Positions 8,366-20,834 are shown, numbered from the stretch's first letter. The stretch is DNA of 64,000 bases from Bimastos eiseni (GCA_959347315.1 OY365807.1:35621627-35685626), one strand, 5' to 3'. Numbers and translations: made by a program. The notes: generated by a model not told the origin, from the letters alone.

Positions 8366-10720
8366 GAACGCAACCCAATAATTAATCTATGTACTACATA
8401 TAGTTATTTGTACACAGATTACAATCATAACATGTCAGCTGCGCATGTTATGTCATGTAGACCTATAACGGAACTGATTCTGTTTCAGGACACCTTATCT
8501 CTGCTTCTCTACGGATATATGTTGTATGTTTGTACTTATTTATGTATGTATGTATGGATGGATGTACACGTGTACACGTGTGCATAGGTATTTAATGTAG
8601 TTATGTGAGTATTTATGAATCTGGTCTCCTAAACATATAACACTTTGGAGAATTTAAGAGACACACCCTATTATATGTTATGCAGGCAATGGAGATGCTA
8701 TGCCATTTTGGAGAAAAACAGTGCCATTATTTCATGACATCGAGAATAATTTTATATAGGCATATTATGCTGATAGGCTATATATACACTGGCAGACAAT
8801 GATGCCCAGCGCCAAGCCATTGGATCCCAGGAACCGATTATTAGATTGGTAGACAATGAAGCATGTCACTTAGGCTTAAGATGTGTGTAGGCCTATAGTG
8901 TTTCAGAATGTTCTTCGCCTAGTTGTGAGTGTAATGTTTTTCGACTGGTTAATTGTCAATAAAAACTCATGAACATCTGCAAAGTAGGCATTGCGTTTCA
9001 TATTTGTTCCGTGTTTAATAGCCTATCAAGTTGCTGCAGTATTAGGTCTAAATCAACGACATGAATCATCGCAAATAATCGGCGCAATCAGAAATTGAAC
9101 GACGCTATATTAGAAATTAGTCGACCAGGCAGTAATTACACACGGTTATTTGCCGTAATTATAATGATCCAAATCGTGAGTTATTATCGACCGTCCTACA
9201 AGATGATAGGCCTAGGACTACTCTTTCTTTCGTCGTGTGCATTGAATTATTCATGTGAACAGAAACTATCCAATAAAAGAAGACATTTTATTATTATGTA
9301 CTACACGTATTATGTATAATTTTATGGTCGTCATTTTAGGTATTCATAATTAATATTTAGATGGGAACCGGACACACGGACACTAAGGAGCGAACAGGCC
9401 TAAATTGACATTCAAATAGGACACGACGTGTCAATGGTCGTTGGTCACCCTCTGCATCTTCTGCATTCCTGTCTACTAGTGTCTAGCAATGAACTGAAAC
9501 TACGAATGTTCCGGACGACCTGAAATGACCTCCAAGCGATTACACAAATGCTATTGTACGTCGTGCATTTGCGCATGTATACCACGGGTCACTGTAGGCA
9601 CGAATTTCTGCTGCGCTGCAAACTGTTCAAAGTGAACCCTACTAAAGGAAATGAAGTATAGGCCCTAGGCCTAGCGGCTCGCCCCTTCCCATTTCTGCCA
9701 AGAACCTGTTGCAATGGTGACGCTCTCAGACGTCTTTCCATCTGCCCCGGGAGGCCTGAATAAATCCGATGTAGGCTACTACCGTCGTCACCTTCTTTCC
9801 TTGCCGACAAATTTCTCCATTTTCTATGCCCTCTTTTTATTTCCCTTGGTTTGCGTAAAGTTTGTCATGGACGGATCGTCGGATTCTTTCAACTCTTTTC
9901 GGTATGTTCCCGTCGACCTACAGAGTTGAAATTTTGCACACATGTCAGGCTTGCATGAATCATGACAATACAATGTTTCACATGTTACGGACATAACTTT
10001 AAAATTGAGAAGAAATTACGAAAATGCAAAAAATTGAATAGCATTTAACCACTCGAACAAGCCCTCCTTGACGAGCTCCACTCCGGCAAGTTTACATCAT
10101 CAAAAATACGTAGGCCAAATCAGAAATGTCTCAATGAAATGGAACAATTGCACCATCTACCAGCTAAAAGAGAGTCCCGAAAAACCCACGTTTTTACTTT
10201 CATTTGTTCTGACTATAGATCACGATTAGGCTATGAAACTGCAATATTACAATCAAGTTCCCTCCTCTTGTGGCTTGTTATAAGGCCTACCCAGGCCTCT
10301 GTCTCTGTCTGTCTGCCTGCCTGCCTGCCTGCATGTCTCTCTCTCTGCGCGTGTCTGTCTGTCTGTATTTGCACAACGATCACAGTATGGGCTGCCAATA
10401 GATGGCCTACTGCTGTAGATGACTGATGAACCCCCGCACCCAATCAGCGTTGGACTCTTGTGCATTATCCGACGACGGTCCTTAGGCTGAAGAAATTGCC
10501 ACCGATCAATTCTTTTATATTGCTTACGTCCAAACTTAACTTACTCGTCTATTTTTCAACTTGTATGAGCTGTTCCCAACGTAGCCTGCTTCTAGTTGCT
10601 CTCATCTAGGCTTATTTCGACCTGCTTTTTATTATCAATTAGATTTATTTTTAATTGCAATTTCACACTTTTCTTCGACTGATAATTAATTATCTTAGAT
10701 ATTATAAAAGGCTGTAGATG
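8366..10720. other. AT-rich intergenic sequence, no recognised gene
   Basis: Frames of up to 95 codons occur but show no domains. A polyadenylation hexamer AATAAA lies at 8,958-8,963 on the + strand, about 600 bp after the hairpin block. A small GTATGTAT/GTACACGTGT repeat is at about 8,532-8,582. A CTGT/CTGC pyrimidine microsatellite is at about 10,302-10,370. AGGCCTA motifs are frequent (8,891, 9,209, 9,395, 9,668, 10,282). Confidence 0.5.
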
Positions 10721-10966
10721 TAAGTGTAAGCAAGTGAGTTCGTGAGTAAATGAGTTCGTGAGTGAGTAAGTGAGCAAGTGAGTGATTGAGTAAGTAAGTA
10801 AGCAAGCAAGCAAGTACATAGGTAGGCTAGTAGTTAAGTAGGTAGGTGGGTAGGTAAGTAGGTAGGTAAGTAGATGGGTAGGTAGGTAACCAGGCAAGTA
10901 GGTAGGTAGGTAATTAGGTAGATAGATGGGTAGGTGGGCGAGCAAGTAGGTGAGTAAGTAAGTAGG
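10721..10966. repeat. GTAA/GTGA/GTAG tetranucleotide array
   Basis: About 245 bp of degenerate GTRR units. The long minus-strand frame over it (Thr-Tyr-Leu-Pro-rich) is a repeat artefact. Confidence 0.9.
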
Positions 10967-11639
10967 CCTTATATTCTTTGCTGATATATAAAACAATATG
11001 ATAAATATAATAAGCAGCTAAACATTGAAAGAGAGAAGTTACTGAATATCTAATTATGCACTTATATGCACCGAGATTAAGGACTGCGAAGCGCTGCAGA
11101 GTGGCTGAAGTGACACGCAAAAGTACAAGCAAATATTGAACATGTCACTTCAGGGACCCCGTAGAAAATAGCAGTGACTCAGAAACGTACCAAATATGCT
11201 TGAGTGCAATTTCGAGATTGTTAGTCGGCAAACGAACTGAGCTCTTGCTACACAGGCAACTGTATCAGGATCAGTCGCATGTCACAAGTAACGTAATATG
11301 GCATACTCTGTATGCAGGCAGGTTGGCTGACATGCGCGCACGTATGTAGGTAGACTCGAGGACAGAGCGAGAGAATGAGAATAGGAGACGGACAGACAGA
11401 CAGCAAGACAGAAGAGTAGATGCATGGTCAGACGGACGGGTAGAAACCCGCCCGCCTAAAACAACCCGGTCGTACAGAGAAGTCATTCACATTAATAGAG
11501 TCGGCCTACTTGACCACCATCTTTTGGCTGAAGGGAACGTGCATTTAACACTTCAACGAACTCCATCTGCTTTTAAATCCGTCTCTTCAACCGATGATCA
11601 AAACAAAATGTTATACCTCCTTGAGAAATCGAGTCAATC

Positions 11640-12240
11640 CCTTGTCTCTTAATACCAGCACAATCCACCACAACGGGGTTCCTAGTCCCACTCGCTCTCT
11701 GGTCTCCTGGTGACAGAATCATGTCCTTCATAAAGTAGACGTGTAAGTGGACGACCCTCGGACTTGACGTAGCGCTCGTGTGAAAAACGGTGCCTGTGCA
11801 CAGCAATCGAAAGCGCTTAAGGAATTGTCGGATTTATGATTACTATAAATATTGTCTTGTTGATGTATGTTTGAAGCGTGGGAAGTGGAATTTTTAAAGA
11901 TGGCGGACGTTCGAAAGTGGGAAGTCTGCAAACGTTAGAAGTTCAGACCGACTTAGAACTTCTGAGCTCTTATATCTGGCAGCGTCATGTGTAAAATATG
12001 TGCACAGTCCAGACCCTGGCCGGTCTAGACGTGACCCGATGACCTGGTCTTCCCTAACGATTGGCTGCCTCTTTATGACAGATGGCAACACAAAACTGTT
12101 ATATTACGACTGTGCACAAATATTGAGTCAGAGGCCGAGTTTGTTTGTTTAAGTGGATCATATTTCTTCTGCTGGAAGAGATGGAAAGGGTGTGCCCCAC
12201 TGTGCCTGGAAGTGAAGTGACCCAGGTAGTTCCAGTTCCA
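11640..12240 (+). promoter_or_regulatory. candidate CpG-rich promoter / transcription start region
   Basis: I count 25 CpG in 11,641-12,240 but only 8 in 12,361-12,960. AAGATGGCGGAC at 11,898-11,909 fits the YY1-type motif found just downstream of many animal start sites. It opens a 12-codon frame ending at 11,938. A second ATG at 12,181 runs 15 codons in phase to CAG|GTAGTT, a fair splice donor at 12,225/12,226. The CpG-poor sequence to the right fits a methylated gene body. No recognisable first exon protein exists, so this is inference. Confidence 0.3.
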
Positions 12241-12779
12241 GTGCTCGCTAGGCTAGCCACGATAATAATCCAATGCTATGTGCCACCTGTACACTGAAGT
12301 CAGTTCTGTTTTTATTAGGCACTGGGTTGTTTATCACTAGCCACTTCCTGGGTTGCAGTGCTCAGAGATTGGATTCTTCTGTATGTTTAGATTAGATGGA
12401 TTTGTAAAAGTCAGTAGACTTCTTAAAATATGAGCCAGAAGAATTTAGGAGACTTTTGTAATACAGGCTGTGACTTATATATTTTTGCCTCCACATTCTT
12501 GCAACCCATAGAATTGAAATGCACCCTTTCAGCTATGACTGAGTAGGATTTTAGGACATTTTTTGCTAACTGGGATCTAACGAATTTTAATCTCCACTGG
12601 CTTAAGATAGAATTTTGAAATGGAAAACCAATTTTTATGAAATTCGTTGCTCATTTTGATGGTTTCACATCCTTTTCCGTATAATAGAACACAGTGTTAA
12701 AACAACTGCAAGATTTCACACAAATCAATAGACTGTTTTAATGACTTGTTGCTGTCTTGAGAAAAATAACAAAACAAGA

Positions 12780-12935
12780 GTAATCCGACAGTCTTGTGAT
12801 TTGCATGCTGGGCTGAGAACTCGGCATTTGGGTTCAAATTCAAAACGATTTCGGTTCAACTAGCAACTTGCTTATTCACCTTAGCTAAGAAATGAACATC
12901 ATTACAACGACTATAAGGCACTAACTTACCTTTTT
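12780..12935 (+). mobile_element. tRNA-derived SINE (old copy)
   Basis: The RNA polymerase III B box is GGGTTCAAATTC (about 12,830-12,841), preceded by a tRNA-like stretch, TTGCATGCTGGGCTGAGAAC. A tail phrase CTTAGCTAAGAAAT is shared with SINEs near 54.2 and 63.65 kb. No target duplication found. Confidence 0.5.
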
Positions 12936-15402
12936 AGATCTGTCAGAGCCATGTTTCAGTTGCTTTTGCTCTTCAAAGCCAGTACTATGCATAATGTTGA
13001 GCTACATCTATACATTCTTTGTAGAAGTGAAAATTTGATGTTCATAGAAATTGCAGAAGCAAATGTAAAGAAAGTCCTATAGCAGTCCATGTCATTATTT
13101 TATTTTGGGAGTTCGATTATGGTACTATGGTAATTGTTTTACTTTAGACAAAGCGCATTTCTCTGAGTGCAACATTGGCCAGTGAAGCGTAGAGAGAGAT
13201 CACGGATGAACAGCTTATCTCATCTTGTTCTTGTGTTCTCTGTTGTTTGTTCCTGTGCATGCATAAGTTTAAGCCTTCTGCTCATCTCATCCGAGTTCAC
13301 ATAATTTATCTGCTGTCGGCGCTTGTCTCAAAATTCATTACAGTGGAGTATATACTGTGATGATTATGTCATTGATGGTGACGATGGCTATGAATGCCGT
13401 GATTATGATGATGACGATGATGATGATGTGAGTGTCAATAGAATATCTAACAAAGGGTGGGTAGTAATTGTACTTACCTGTCATTTTATTATAAATGTGC
13501 AAAAAGATGAGAATTAAAAATATTTATTGAAACAGAAACTGTGGAGGAAGAGGAAGAGGAGGAAGAGAAGGAACGCTATCTCTGAGATCTCTGACGAGTA
13601 CAATATTAATTTTATGTGAACCAGAGATGAAAGCGACCAGACAGACGGTCGTTATCCTGTTGCTTGCAATTTATCCTTGCCTCACTACATCGTGACAAAA
13701 GTAATGATTACACTGGGTTTGATTAAATTGATGCACCGGTCACAGGTGTTGGGCTTTTTGTATCCGGAAATTTTGCATACCGTGTGAAGGTCCAGTTGGG
13801 GATGAGGGGGATTTCATCACTCAGACTAAGCAACAAAAGCGAATCAATAAAGTCATTTATCCTGTTCCACAAAACACGAAATTGTAAAAGAATTATGGAT
13901 GCTGGCTGAGTGCATGCTGCATGGGTTGTCATATCTTGCAGTAAAACGACTGCAACCTGGATTATCGACAGATTTCAGGTGTGATTTATTACCATCATGA
14001 ATTGAATAAGGCTGACTGCTTGCATGTTTTTTAATTTAGCCTTTCTTTGGGTTGATTAGTTTTTCTCCTATGCGTATTCAGTCATACAAAGGAGCCGTGA
14101 GTCATCGCTGGCCTTATTCTTTGCAATGGAAGAAGTGCAGTCTGTCTGCTGTTCTGTTTTGACTGAGTGAGGTAGATTTGCCCAATAGGAAACGGCAATT
14201 GTGTGGTCTTCATTTGTTCGTTGTTCATTCATTCTGTTCTCCTTTCACATGCACTACGTCTACCATGAAGTATTACTGTAACATTTAGCTGCCAACTGTG
14301 AAGGCTAGTCTGTATGCGGTATACACATCATACGCACCCTTGGCTCCAGATGTGTGAAGCACAGTCAGTTGATGTGTCATAACAATGTGTCATCACACTG
14401 CCATAACAAAGATTATTAGCATGACCCTCCTTCTTTAGCCAGACTTGGGACTGGCTCTATCAGAGTGATGGAAGTGACAGCATTAGGAATAGCTTGTGTT
14501 GAACACCTCTCTCTGGCTATTTAACCTCATTTGCCAAAGGACAAATGAACCTATTATTCTGTTATAATCGTGATCTTGAAAGTTTTCCATCACCTTCCAT
14601 AAACTCTAAAGCTGACTGCTCTTTTCGACTCTGTCCTGTTGAACCCATGTCACATCCTTCACGACCCTCCCTCCTTTTAAGGTCACCCCATACAACATGA
14701 GATCCAGGCCACTTGACCTCATCTTGCTTAGAGTGGATGCCTTTGAAAAGAGATATTTAATCATGGGAATATTATATAACTTTCTTTATAATTGATTCTA
14801 TTATTTATACCTCTTGTAAGCTATTGTGCATTTGCTGGTAGTCTAATAAAGAATATTCTAACTCACTTACCTGACCAGTCCAGGAAATGAGCTTATTCAG
14901 AAGTCATTTTAGAAATGGAGGTGTAATTGTAATCAAGGTCTTTCTAGATGAAATAATTATTAGAATTAAGAGATTTTTAGTGCACAAAGAAAGCTAATTG
15001 GCGGCAATAGCATATTAACAGTTGCTCAGGGATAAAATAATTGATATTCAACTAAGGTTAGGTCAGTTCCAAATAAAAATTCTAAGATCAGGCAGGAGAT
15101 ACTCAGAGGGTTATGGCCAGTTAAAGGCCAGAGACAGGAAGAGGACTTGTTGAACAGAAATGAGGTTAAAAGACCGTTATAATATATATAAAAATAGGCT
15201 AAATAGATAGATACATTGATATTAGTAACCTTAGGGCAGTAGGGTAGAGGAGTTAACTACCCATTTATCTATAAACAATAGTCACAGTCCAATTATGTGC
15301 TAGTTGCTTTAGATTGGAAACAGATTGATTTATGAGATAAATTATCTCTGAGTGTAATATTTGTTGTCACTGACTTGTGTCTAATCAACAGTTTCCATTT
15401 CA

Positions 15403-15403
<1 letters not shown>
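12936..15403. other. intron-like sequence, no recognised gene
   Basis: CpG-poor, AT-rich. Holds a GAT/GAC microsatellite at 13,395-13,430 and a short purine tract at 13,543-13,570. No frame with a recognisable domain, no RNA gene. Confidence 0.6.

Positions 15404-15468
<65 letters not shown>
15404..15468. repeat. (TA)n microsatellite
   Basis: TA repeats interrupted once by GA in the middle. Confidence 0.95.
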
Positions 15469-15470
<2 letters not shown>

Positions 15471-15841
15471 CCACAGGATATAGAAGCCCATTGCAAATTA
15501 CAGCATGGAACAACAATGACCTGAAGGGTGATGCCTGTAATTAGGAATAGCAGAGTGTGAGGGCTCATCATAATCCAGAACACAGTCATCACCCTTGAAT
15601 ACTCTCCTTCAGGGTTTATGGAAGGGTTGGTGGAGGTGCATGTGTCTTGGACACTGGCCCATCAGTCTTCCTGGGTGCATAAGGAGGCAGCATGAAATCA
15701 TACACTGACGGTCCTCATCGGTTAATCACCCTCGGCCGCAACCACTAAGCAGGAGTTGGCTGGATGACCTCTGTCAATATTTCCTTTGAAAGGGTCTGAC
15801 TTCTACTTCTTTGCCTTCTTCCTAAGAGCTGTTTATGCTTA

Positions 15842-15843
<2 letters not shown>

Positions 15844-15874
<31 letters not shown>

Positions 15875-15888
15875 CTCCTCCTCCTCCT
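15844..15888. repeat. (TCC)n microsatellite
   Basis: About 14 TCC units with TTCC interruptions. Serine and proline tracts in overlapping frames are artefacts. Confidence 0.95.
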
Positions 15889-16262
15889 GTTTCTGGTATT
15901 TCTGTATATCTTCCTGTATCTCAGTTATCTCCAGTATTACCATTATCATGTCTCTATCCTGTCAATCTCTGGCATGCACCATTTGTGCTTGCCCTTCCCT
16001 ATCTCTGGCAGCATGTCACTCAACTCTGAATAAGCTCTCCTAATTGGATTCCGCTCCTGAACCTTCTCATGACAAACAGCACAAACGATTTCCACCATTG
16101 TACCATGCTGTATTTTCTTCTGACCAGACACTGAAGCAGACAGAACAACTTGAGGTCGTTGTAGGCTTGATTTGATGAATAAGTTGGTCTCTCTGATGTG
16201 GCTTTTTGTGGCTCTGATAAATGAAGCGATTTACTTTTAAATTGACAATAAATCTGTGTCTT

Positions 16263-16341
16263 CGTGTGTCTTTTCCACTCGTGTGTCTTTTCCACTCGTG
16301 TGTCTTTTCCACTCGTGTGTCTTTTCCACTCGTGTGTCTTT
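16263..16341. repeat. 17-bp minisatellite, about 5 copies
   Basis: The unit CGTGTGTCTTTTCCACT is repeated almost perfectly. Seventeen is not a multiple of three, so the repeat cycles through reading frames. It lies within a 178-codon minus-strand open frame (16,067-16,603) that is basic, has no domain I recognise, and is probably chance. Confidence 0.9.
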
Positions 16342-16987
16342 TTCTCTCCAGCCCCTCACTCTTCTTTACTACATTCACCCCATCCTGCTTCCACTCCACC
16401 GTCTCCATTTCCGTGTCTTTCTGCTCAATCTCTGCTTTGGCCTTCTTATCTGTATCTTGTCTCCATCTCTTTGTTTGGATGCTTTTTCCAGGGAATCCTA
16501 TTAGGTTTCTGGAAGTCTTAGATGGAAGCAGATGTGCTAGACTGTGACTGTCTGTGGAGATCTTGACCTCTGAGGAAATTCGTTCCACTAGGCCGGTTAC
16601 CACCAGTCTCTGAAAGATGGGATTTGTTTATATTTCTTATCATGTCTGTAGAACTGGACCCTACTCCAAAGCCTAACATCAGTTGAGCTTTTAAAGACCT
16701 GTTCCCCGGTCCCTTTCACTCCGGTAATATTTTCCCTTGCATTATAAATAAGGTTAACAGCTTGGTAGGCTTTTGTTTCTTGCCTGTATCTACGTTGGTT
16801 TAGGAATAAGGTAGTCAGAAACTAGGTTAGCTCTTCATTCTGTTGTGGTGTTTATAGAAAGGCTGTGGGGTCCAAACATAGAAAGGGTTAACCTGTGCAG
16901 AGTAAACCAAAGGGATGACAGAAAGGGCAGAGGGCTATAGAACCCTGTACAGAAATTATTTACGAAATAACGCATATCATCCTTGTC

Positions 16988-17117
16988 GGTTCTGTATCGA
17001 TAGTCCGAAGGTTCGATAGTCCGAAGGTTCGATAGTCCGAAGGTTTGATAATCTAAAGAAAATTTTCTAGTGCGAAGTTTTTGGATTATCGAACCTTCGG
17101 ATTATCGAATGGTCCCC
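16988..17117. mobile_element. MITE with 8-bp target-site duplication
   Basis: A 130-bp element flanked on both sides by TCCTTGTC (16,980-16,987 and 17,118-17,125). Its left half repeats CGATAGTCCGAAGGTT three times and its right half carries the inverse (AACCTTCGGATTATCGAA). The terminal inverted repeats are imperfect outside but match over CGATARTCCGAAGG. The 8-bp duplication is typical of hAT superfamily elements. No transposase. Confidence 0.65.
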
Positions 17118-17125
17118 TCCTTGTC

Positions 17126-18346
17126 ATGGATGCGTCATTAAATAGACTTGTCACACGCATATTTACTAAATTATTTACGTTTTTCCCTGAAAAAATTGGG
17201 CTTAGAAAAGAACAGTGAATGATGCTCATGGAAGATCGAAACATGTCTAAAACAAGGATGCCTACTAATACAGCGACAGGGCATTTGGAGTATATACTGA
17301 GTTAAAAAGTTGGCTAATGTTACTGTAGACATAGAATTCTTAGGTTTTAATGTATAGGCATAGACTTCTTAATAAGTCCTATTAAGATGTCTGTGGTATA
17401 CATAGGTGTCTGCATTACATCAATCAGCAGTTGCTGTTATTCGGTTGGTACTTGGTTTTATTGCAAGGAGGACCTTCTGAGAAGCCTCATAAGTAATAGA
17501 GTTAAAAGAACAGTTTTGATGTTCACAGGTTAAGCTGTCTTTCTTTATAAAGTCCTATCATTTTTTTTAAATGTGTTGTCATTCCAGGTAAAACCTTGAT
17601 GTGTTGATCAAGGACATCTGTTTGGGTTAAATCAAGCACTGGTCTTTTGACCAAGCAGTTGTATGTTGCAGTTACTTGCTTGTGGTGACTGTCTCGGAGA
17701 CAAATCTCATACCTCTGCTATCAGAGGTGAGTGGGTCATTTGATAAATTATCACATCATATAATGCTGGTACACTCTTCATCAAATTAGGGAAATTATGT
17801 TGTGATATACACCTCATTTTTCTTGATTTTGGACATTCTACTGAGGGGTTTTGAACCACAAACGCTTGAGTCTTTTGAAAGGTTAAGCTGATCTGAGGTT
17901 TAAGCCTTTGCAGAAGATATATATTTGAAGAAGCCCAGGTCATCACAGAAACTAAATTTTTGACTATATCTTGCCTAGAAAAGTTGCCCTTCTTTGGAAA
18001 ATATGATTCTGATTGTATTGGGTCATAGAAGTAGGAGAAAAAGGTGAACAATCTGTAAAACCAAACCTTAGGGGCAGATGTGGATGGGGAAGTTTTAAAA
18101 TTCTTCTGTGGGTTATGACTATAGTTTTACTGTAATTGCAGATGCAGATTTATTTAGCTCCTCTTCCAGAGTGACTCATCAGGCAATCAGTTCAGTGCTT
18201 AAAGATAAAGGAGAGGAAACAAATGAAGGGAAGTAGAACTGGCCTGAATGGCCATGGAGTAGACTAGACTGATTGGATGGGTAAGATGAAGTTACTCATT
18301 TCCTAAGATTAATTGTCTGGTCTACACTTCTGGGTGCAGAAGTGAT
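17126..18346. other. intron-like sequence, no recognised gene
   Basis: A 114-codon minus frame at 17,707-18,051 has no recognisable domain and no splice context I can support. Confidence 0.5.
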
Positions 18347-18510
18347 GAGAGCTCTGCTGTTGCAGGCTCTTCTGTCATGGGCTGAGCTGTATCTATGGCC
18401 GATGTGGCTGAGAAGTTGGAGGGATGTGTTGCATCCCTCAAAGAGATCATCCCATTATCAACCTGTGCAACCTTTCTGCAAGTACTCAGTGCTTAGCACT
18501 GTATGGAGCT
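18347..18510 (+). repeat. repeat family copy A (inverted partner at 24.1 kb)
   Basis: About 164 bp nearly identical to the reverse complement of 24,111-24,283. Contains a perfect hairpin GAGGGATG-TGTTG-CATCCCTC. One frame reads DVAEKLEGCVASLKEIIPL, which looks peptide-like but is interrupted by a stop. Probably a fragment of an interspersed repeat. Confidence 0.8.
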
Positions 18511-18642
18511 AATGATGACCACCGCCTAGACCTAGCAACTGCTCACATATCGTCCTGTGGTTGCAGGATATCACATCTGTGCTATAGACACCTTTTATAA
18601 ACCAAATACCAAAAGAACCATACTGAACCGTAATAAATTTTG

Positions 18643-18645
<3 letters not shown>

Positions 18646-18697
<52 letters not shown>
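18646..18697. repeat. (TA)n microsatellite
   Basis: Pure TA run, with a shorter TA-rich patch at about 18,777-18,788. Confidence 0.95.
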
Positions 18698-18700
<3 letters not shown>

Positions 18701-19756
18701 AGTACATCTTTAAAGCAAGTAGCATGCTGTATACATACTACCTTATACATGATATATATGTACATGATTACATTACATATATATATATACAATGTTATAA
18801 TAATTTCATACATGAATACTTCATGAATTCTTGCTTTTGTTGGTTCGGTTGTCTTCTGTACAAATGTTGATCTTTTCTTCAATCTATTGAAAGGCTGTTG
18901 GTCTATGCCTGACAGGTTTCAAACTCTCCGCACTGTATTTGGTGTTGAAAAGGATTTCTGATTAGTTTGGATCTTAGTATAGACCTTATTTGTACACATC
19001 TCTGGCATCAGGATGATGATAATAATGATGATGATGACGATGATGATGATACCAGACGATCTTTTGATATAAGATAATCTGGGTCATGTTATTATATTAT
19101 ATCTTTGTTTATTTAAAAAAAGCTGACAAACTGCAGCAAATAACATTCAAAAACAACAGAAGAAAAATGAAAGTTCTCCAATACATAAAAGAACATGTCT
19201 TCCAATTAGTTTAAATGTGCTTCATCTTTATCTCATTCTGGCACTTTATGCGTGCATTGTGTGTTTATATATGTTTGTATATGGTGTGTGGGACTGTGGG
19301 TGTTTGTGCAGTCACACATTTGGACAGCACCAAGCACCTAACCCACGCATACCTGTAAACGCACACACATGCACACATTGGAAAAGAATTTTCTCTAGAA
19401 GAAACTCTATGGCCTATAAAATATTATATGTAGCTTGAGATCACAGGTATTCAGTCTTTCACAGACAGCAGTAGTCTTGGGATCATGCAATTAACCGTCT
19501 TTGGTGATGCCTAAGTGCTTAAGAGATAGGTCTCTTTTTACTTTTTGTAAGATTGATATAACTGAAGAGCTTTACATTAGACATCCTGTGGGTAATTCAT
19601 CTTATAGTGACCTTGAAGTCTAAATTTGATCTAGAACCTACTACACTTTGTAAACACTGGTTTATATACTTACAAGCAGTGCGTGTGTCATATTACTGTA
19701 TATATCCTGGTATGTGTGGTTGAGGCAGCTGCATCATGGAATGTATGCATGCACAT

Positions 19757-20834
19757 TAGGCTTAACAGACATATCAAATGACAAAAATTGGCACACTATA
19801 TGAAGATGAAAGTAGTATTTTGTCATTATTACTGTTATTTTGCTATTATATGAGGTTATATAGCTTGCACAAATCTGTCTTTTACTTATACAATATGCAT
19901 TACATGATTACTATGATTACAGTTGCATAGGATATAAGTTCAACAGTGAAAACTTATTGTATCTTGTCGTACAATGATTAATCATGACATAATAGCACTT
20001 TTAAAATTAAATTCTAAATAGATCAAATCAGTCACTCATATTTGGTATTTGAATCTATGCTATTAAAAGCTTTTTGTCTGCTACTATTTTGTCATAAAAT
20101 TCAACACTTGCAGTCTCTTCCATATTCACTTTCACTCTCAGAACAGATTCAAGAGAGTCTTCTGATAACTAAGATTTTTTTCATCTGACTAATAAGAAGA
20201 GTTCATCAGTGAGAATAGAAATTCAATTGAAAAGTTAGTTTCAGGAATCGCTAACAAAAATTGTAGAATCGTTTTCAAATTTGGAAAAATCAGTTCTCTT
20301 TCTTGTAGGACATTGAAACCTGAATCCATCTGCTATCTACATTATTTTCATTCCATTCTCCCATGTTTTCTTGACTGAATTACAAACGCTTGTCACTTGA
20401 TCAGAAAGTCCATTGTTATCAATGTCATATCGAATTGGTGTTGATATTTCGATGAGTCAAGGCTTTTTTAAAACATTTTCTGAGTAAATGTTCTTCCCAA
20501 GCTCAGCCAACTCAGCAGTCCGAATGGTGCAGAACTTGCTTCCCACATGTAAAAATATTCCAATGAAGTGGCATAAAATGATTGAGCTGTTTGCAAAAGT
20601 AATTCATTCTCAATTGTGACACCCACCAGAAGCCATTGCAATATTCAGAAGTTGTTTAACTTTGATGCTTAAAAACGTTCTCCTTTACCTAATTTTAAGT
20701 TATTCTTTCAATTCTTTAAGGATGGTTTTTAAAACCGAGACAATTTTAGATTTTTGCTGGGTTTTCCTGGCAGCCAGAACATGAAGCCAAAAGTCGAGAC
20801 TGTCCCGGGGAAGCTAGGACATCTGGTCAGCCTA
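19757..20834 (-). mobile_element. hAT superfamily DNA transposon remnant
   Basis: The left terminus reads TAGGCTTAACAGACAT. The reverse complement of the right terminus reads TAGGCTGACCAGATGT. Twelve of 16 positions agree. Immediately outside are ATGCACAT (19,749-19,756) and ATGTACAT (20,835-20,842), an 8-bp target duplication with one mismatch, as hAT elements make. The right end (GACCAGATGTCC then CCCGGGACAG in reverse complement) is the end motif I know from many animal hAT families. The interior, read on the minus strand, holds a decayed transposase. At 1,078 bp it is far shorter than an autonomous hAT, so it is internally deleted. Confidence 0.7.
20090..20580 (-). pseudogene. decayed hAT transposase, C-terminal part
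   Basis: Reading the minus strand, about 20,575-20,515 gives LEYFYMWEASSAPFGLLSW. About 20,255-20,190 gives FLLAIPETNFSIEFLFSLMN, the core of the hAT dimerisation domain, whose usual form has an ER-FS pair followed by RN-L. About 20,150-20,090 continues VNMEETASVEFYDKIVADKK in another frame. Several stops and frameshifts separate the pieces, so it cannot make transposase. The family assignment rests on motif memory, without alignment. Confidence 0.6.

Noticed and set aside
16263..16341. CRISPR-like array of short repeats
   Set aside because: Units are contiguous without spacers and the genome is eukaryotic. It is a minisatellite. The same applies to the 39.07 and 40.9 kb arrays.
16067..16603. 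178-codon basic open frame on the minus strand
   Set aside because: Part of it is produced by a 17-bp minisatellite. No recognised domain, and overlapping frames are equally open.
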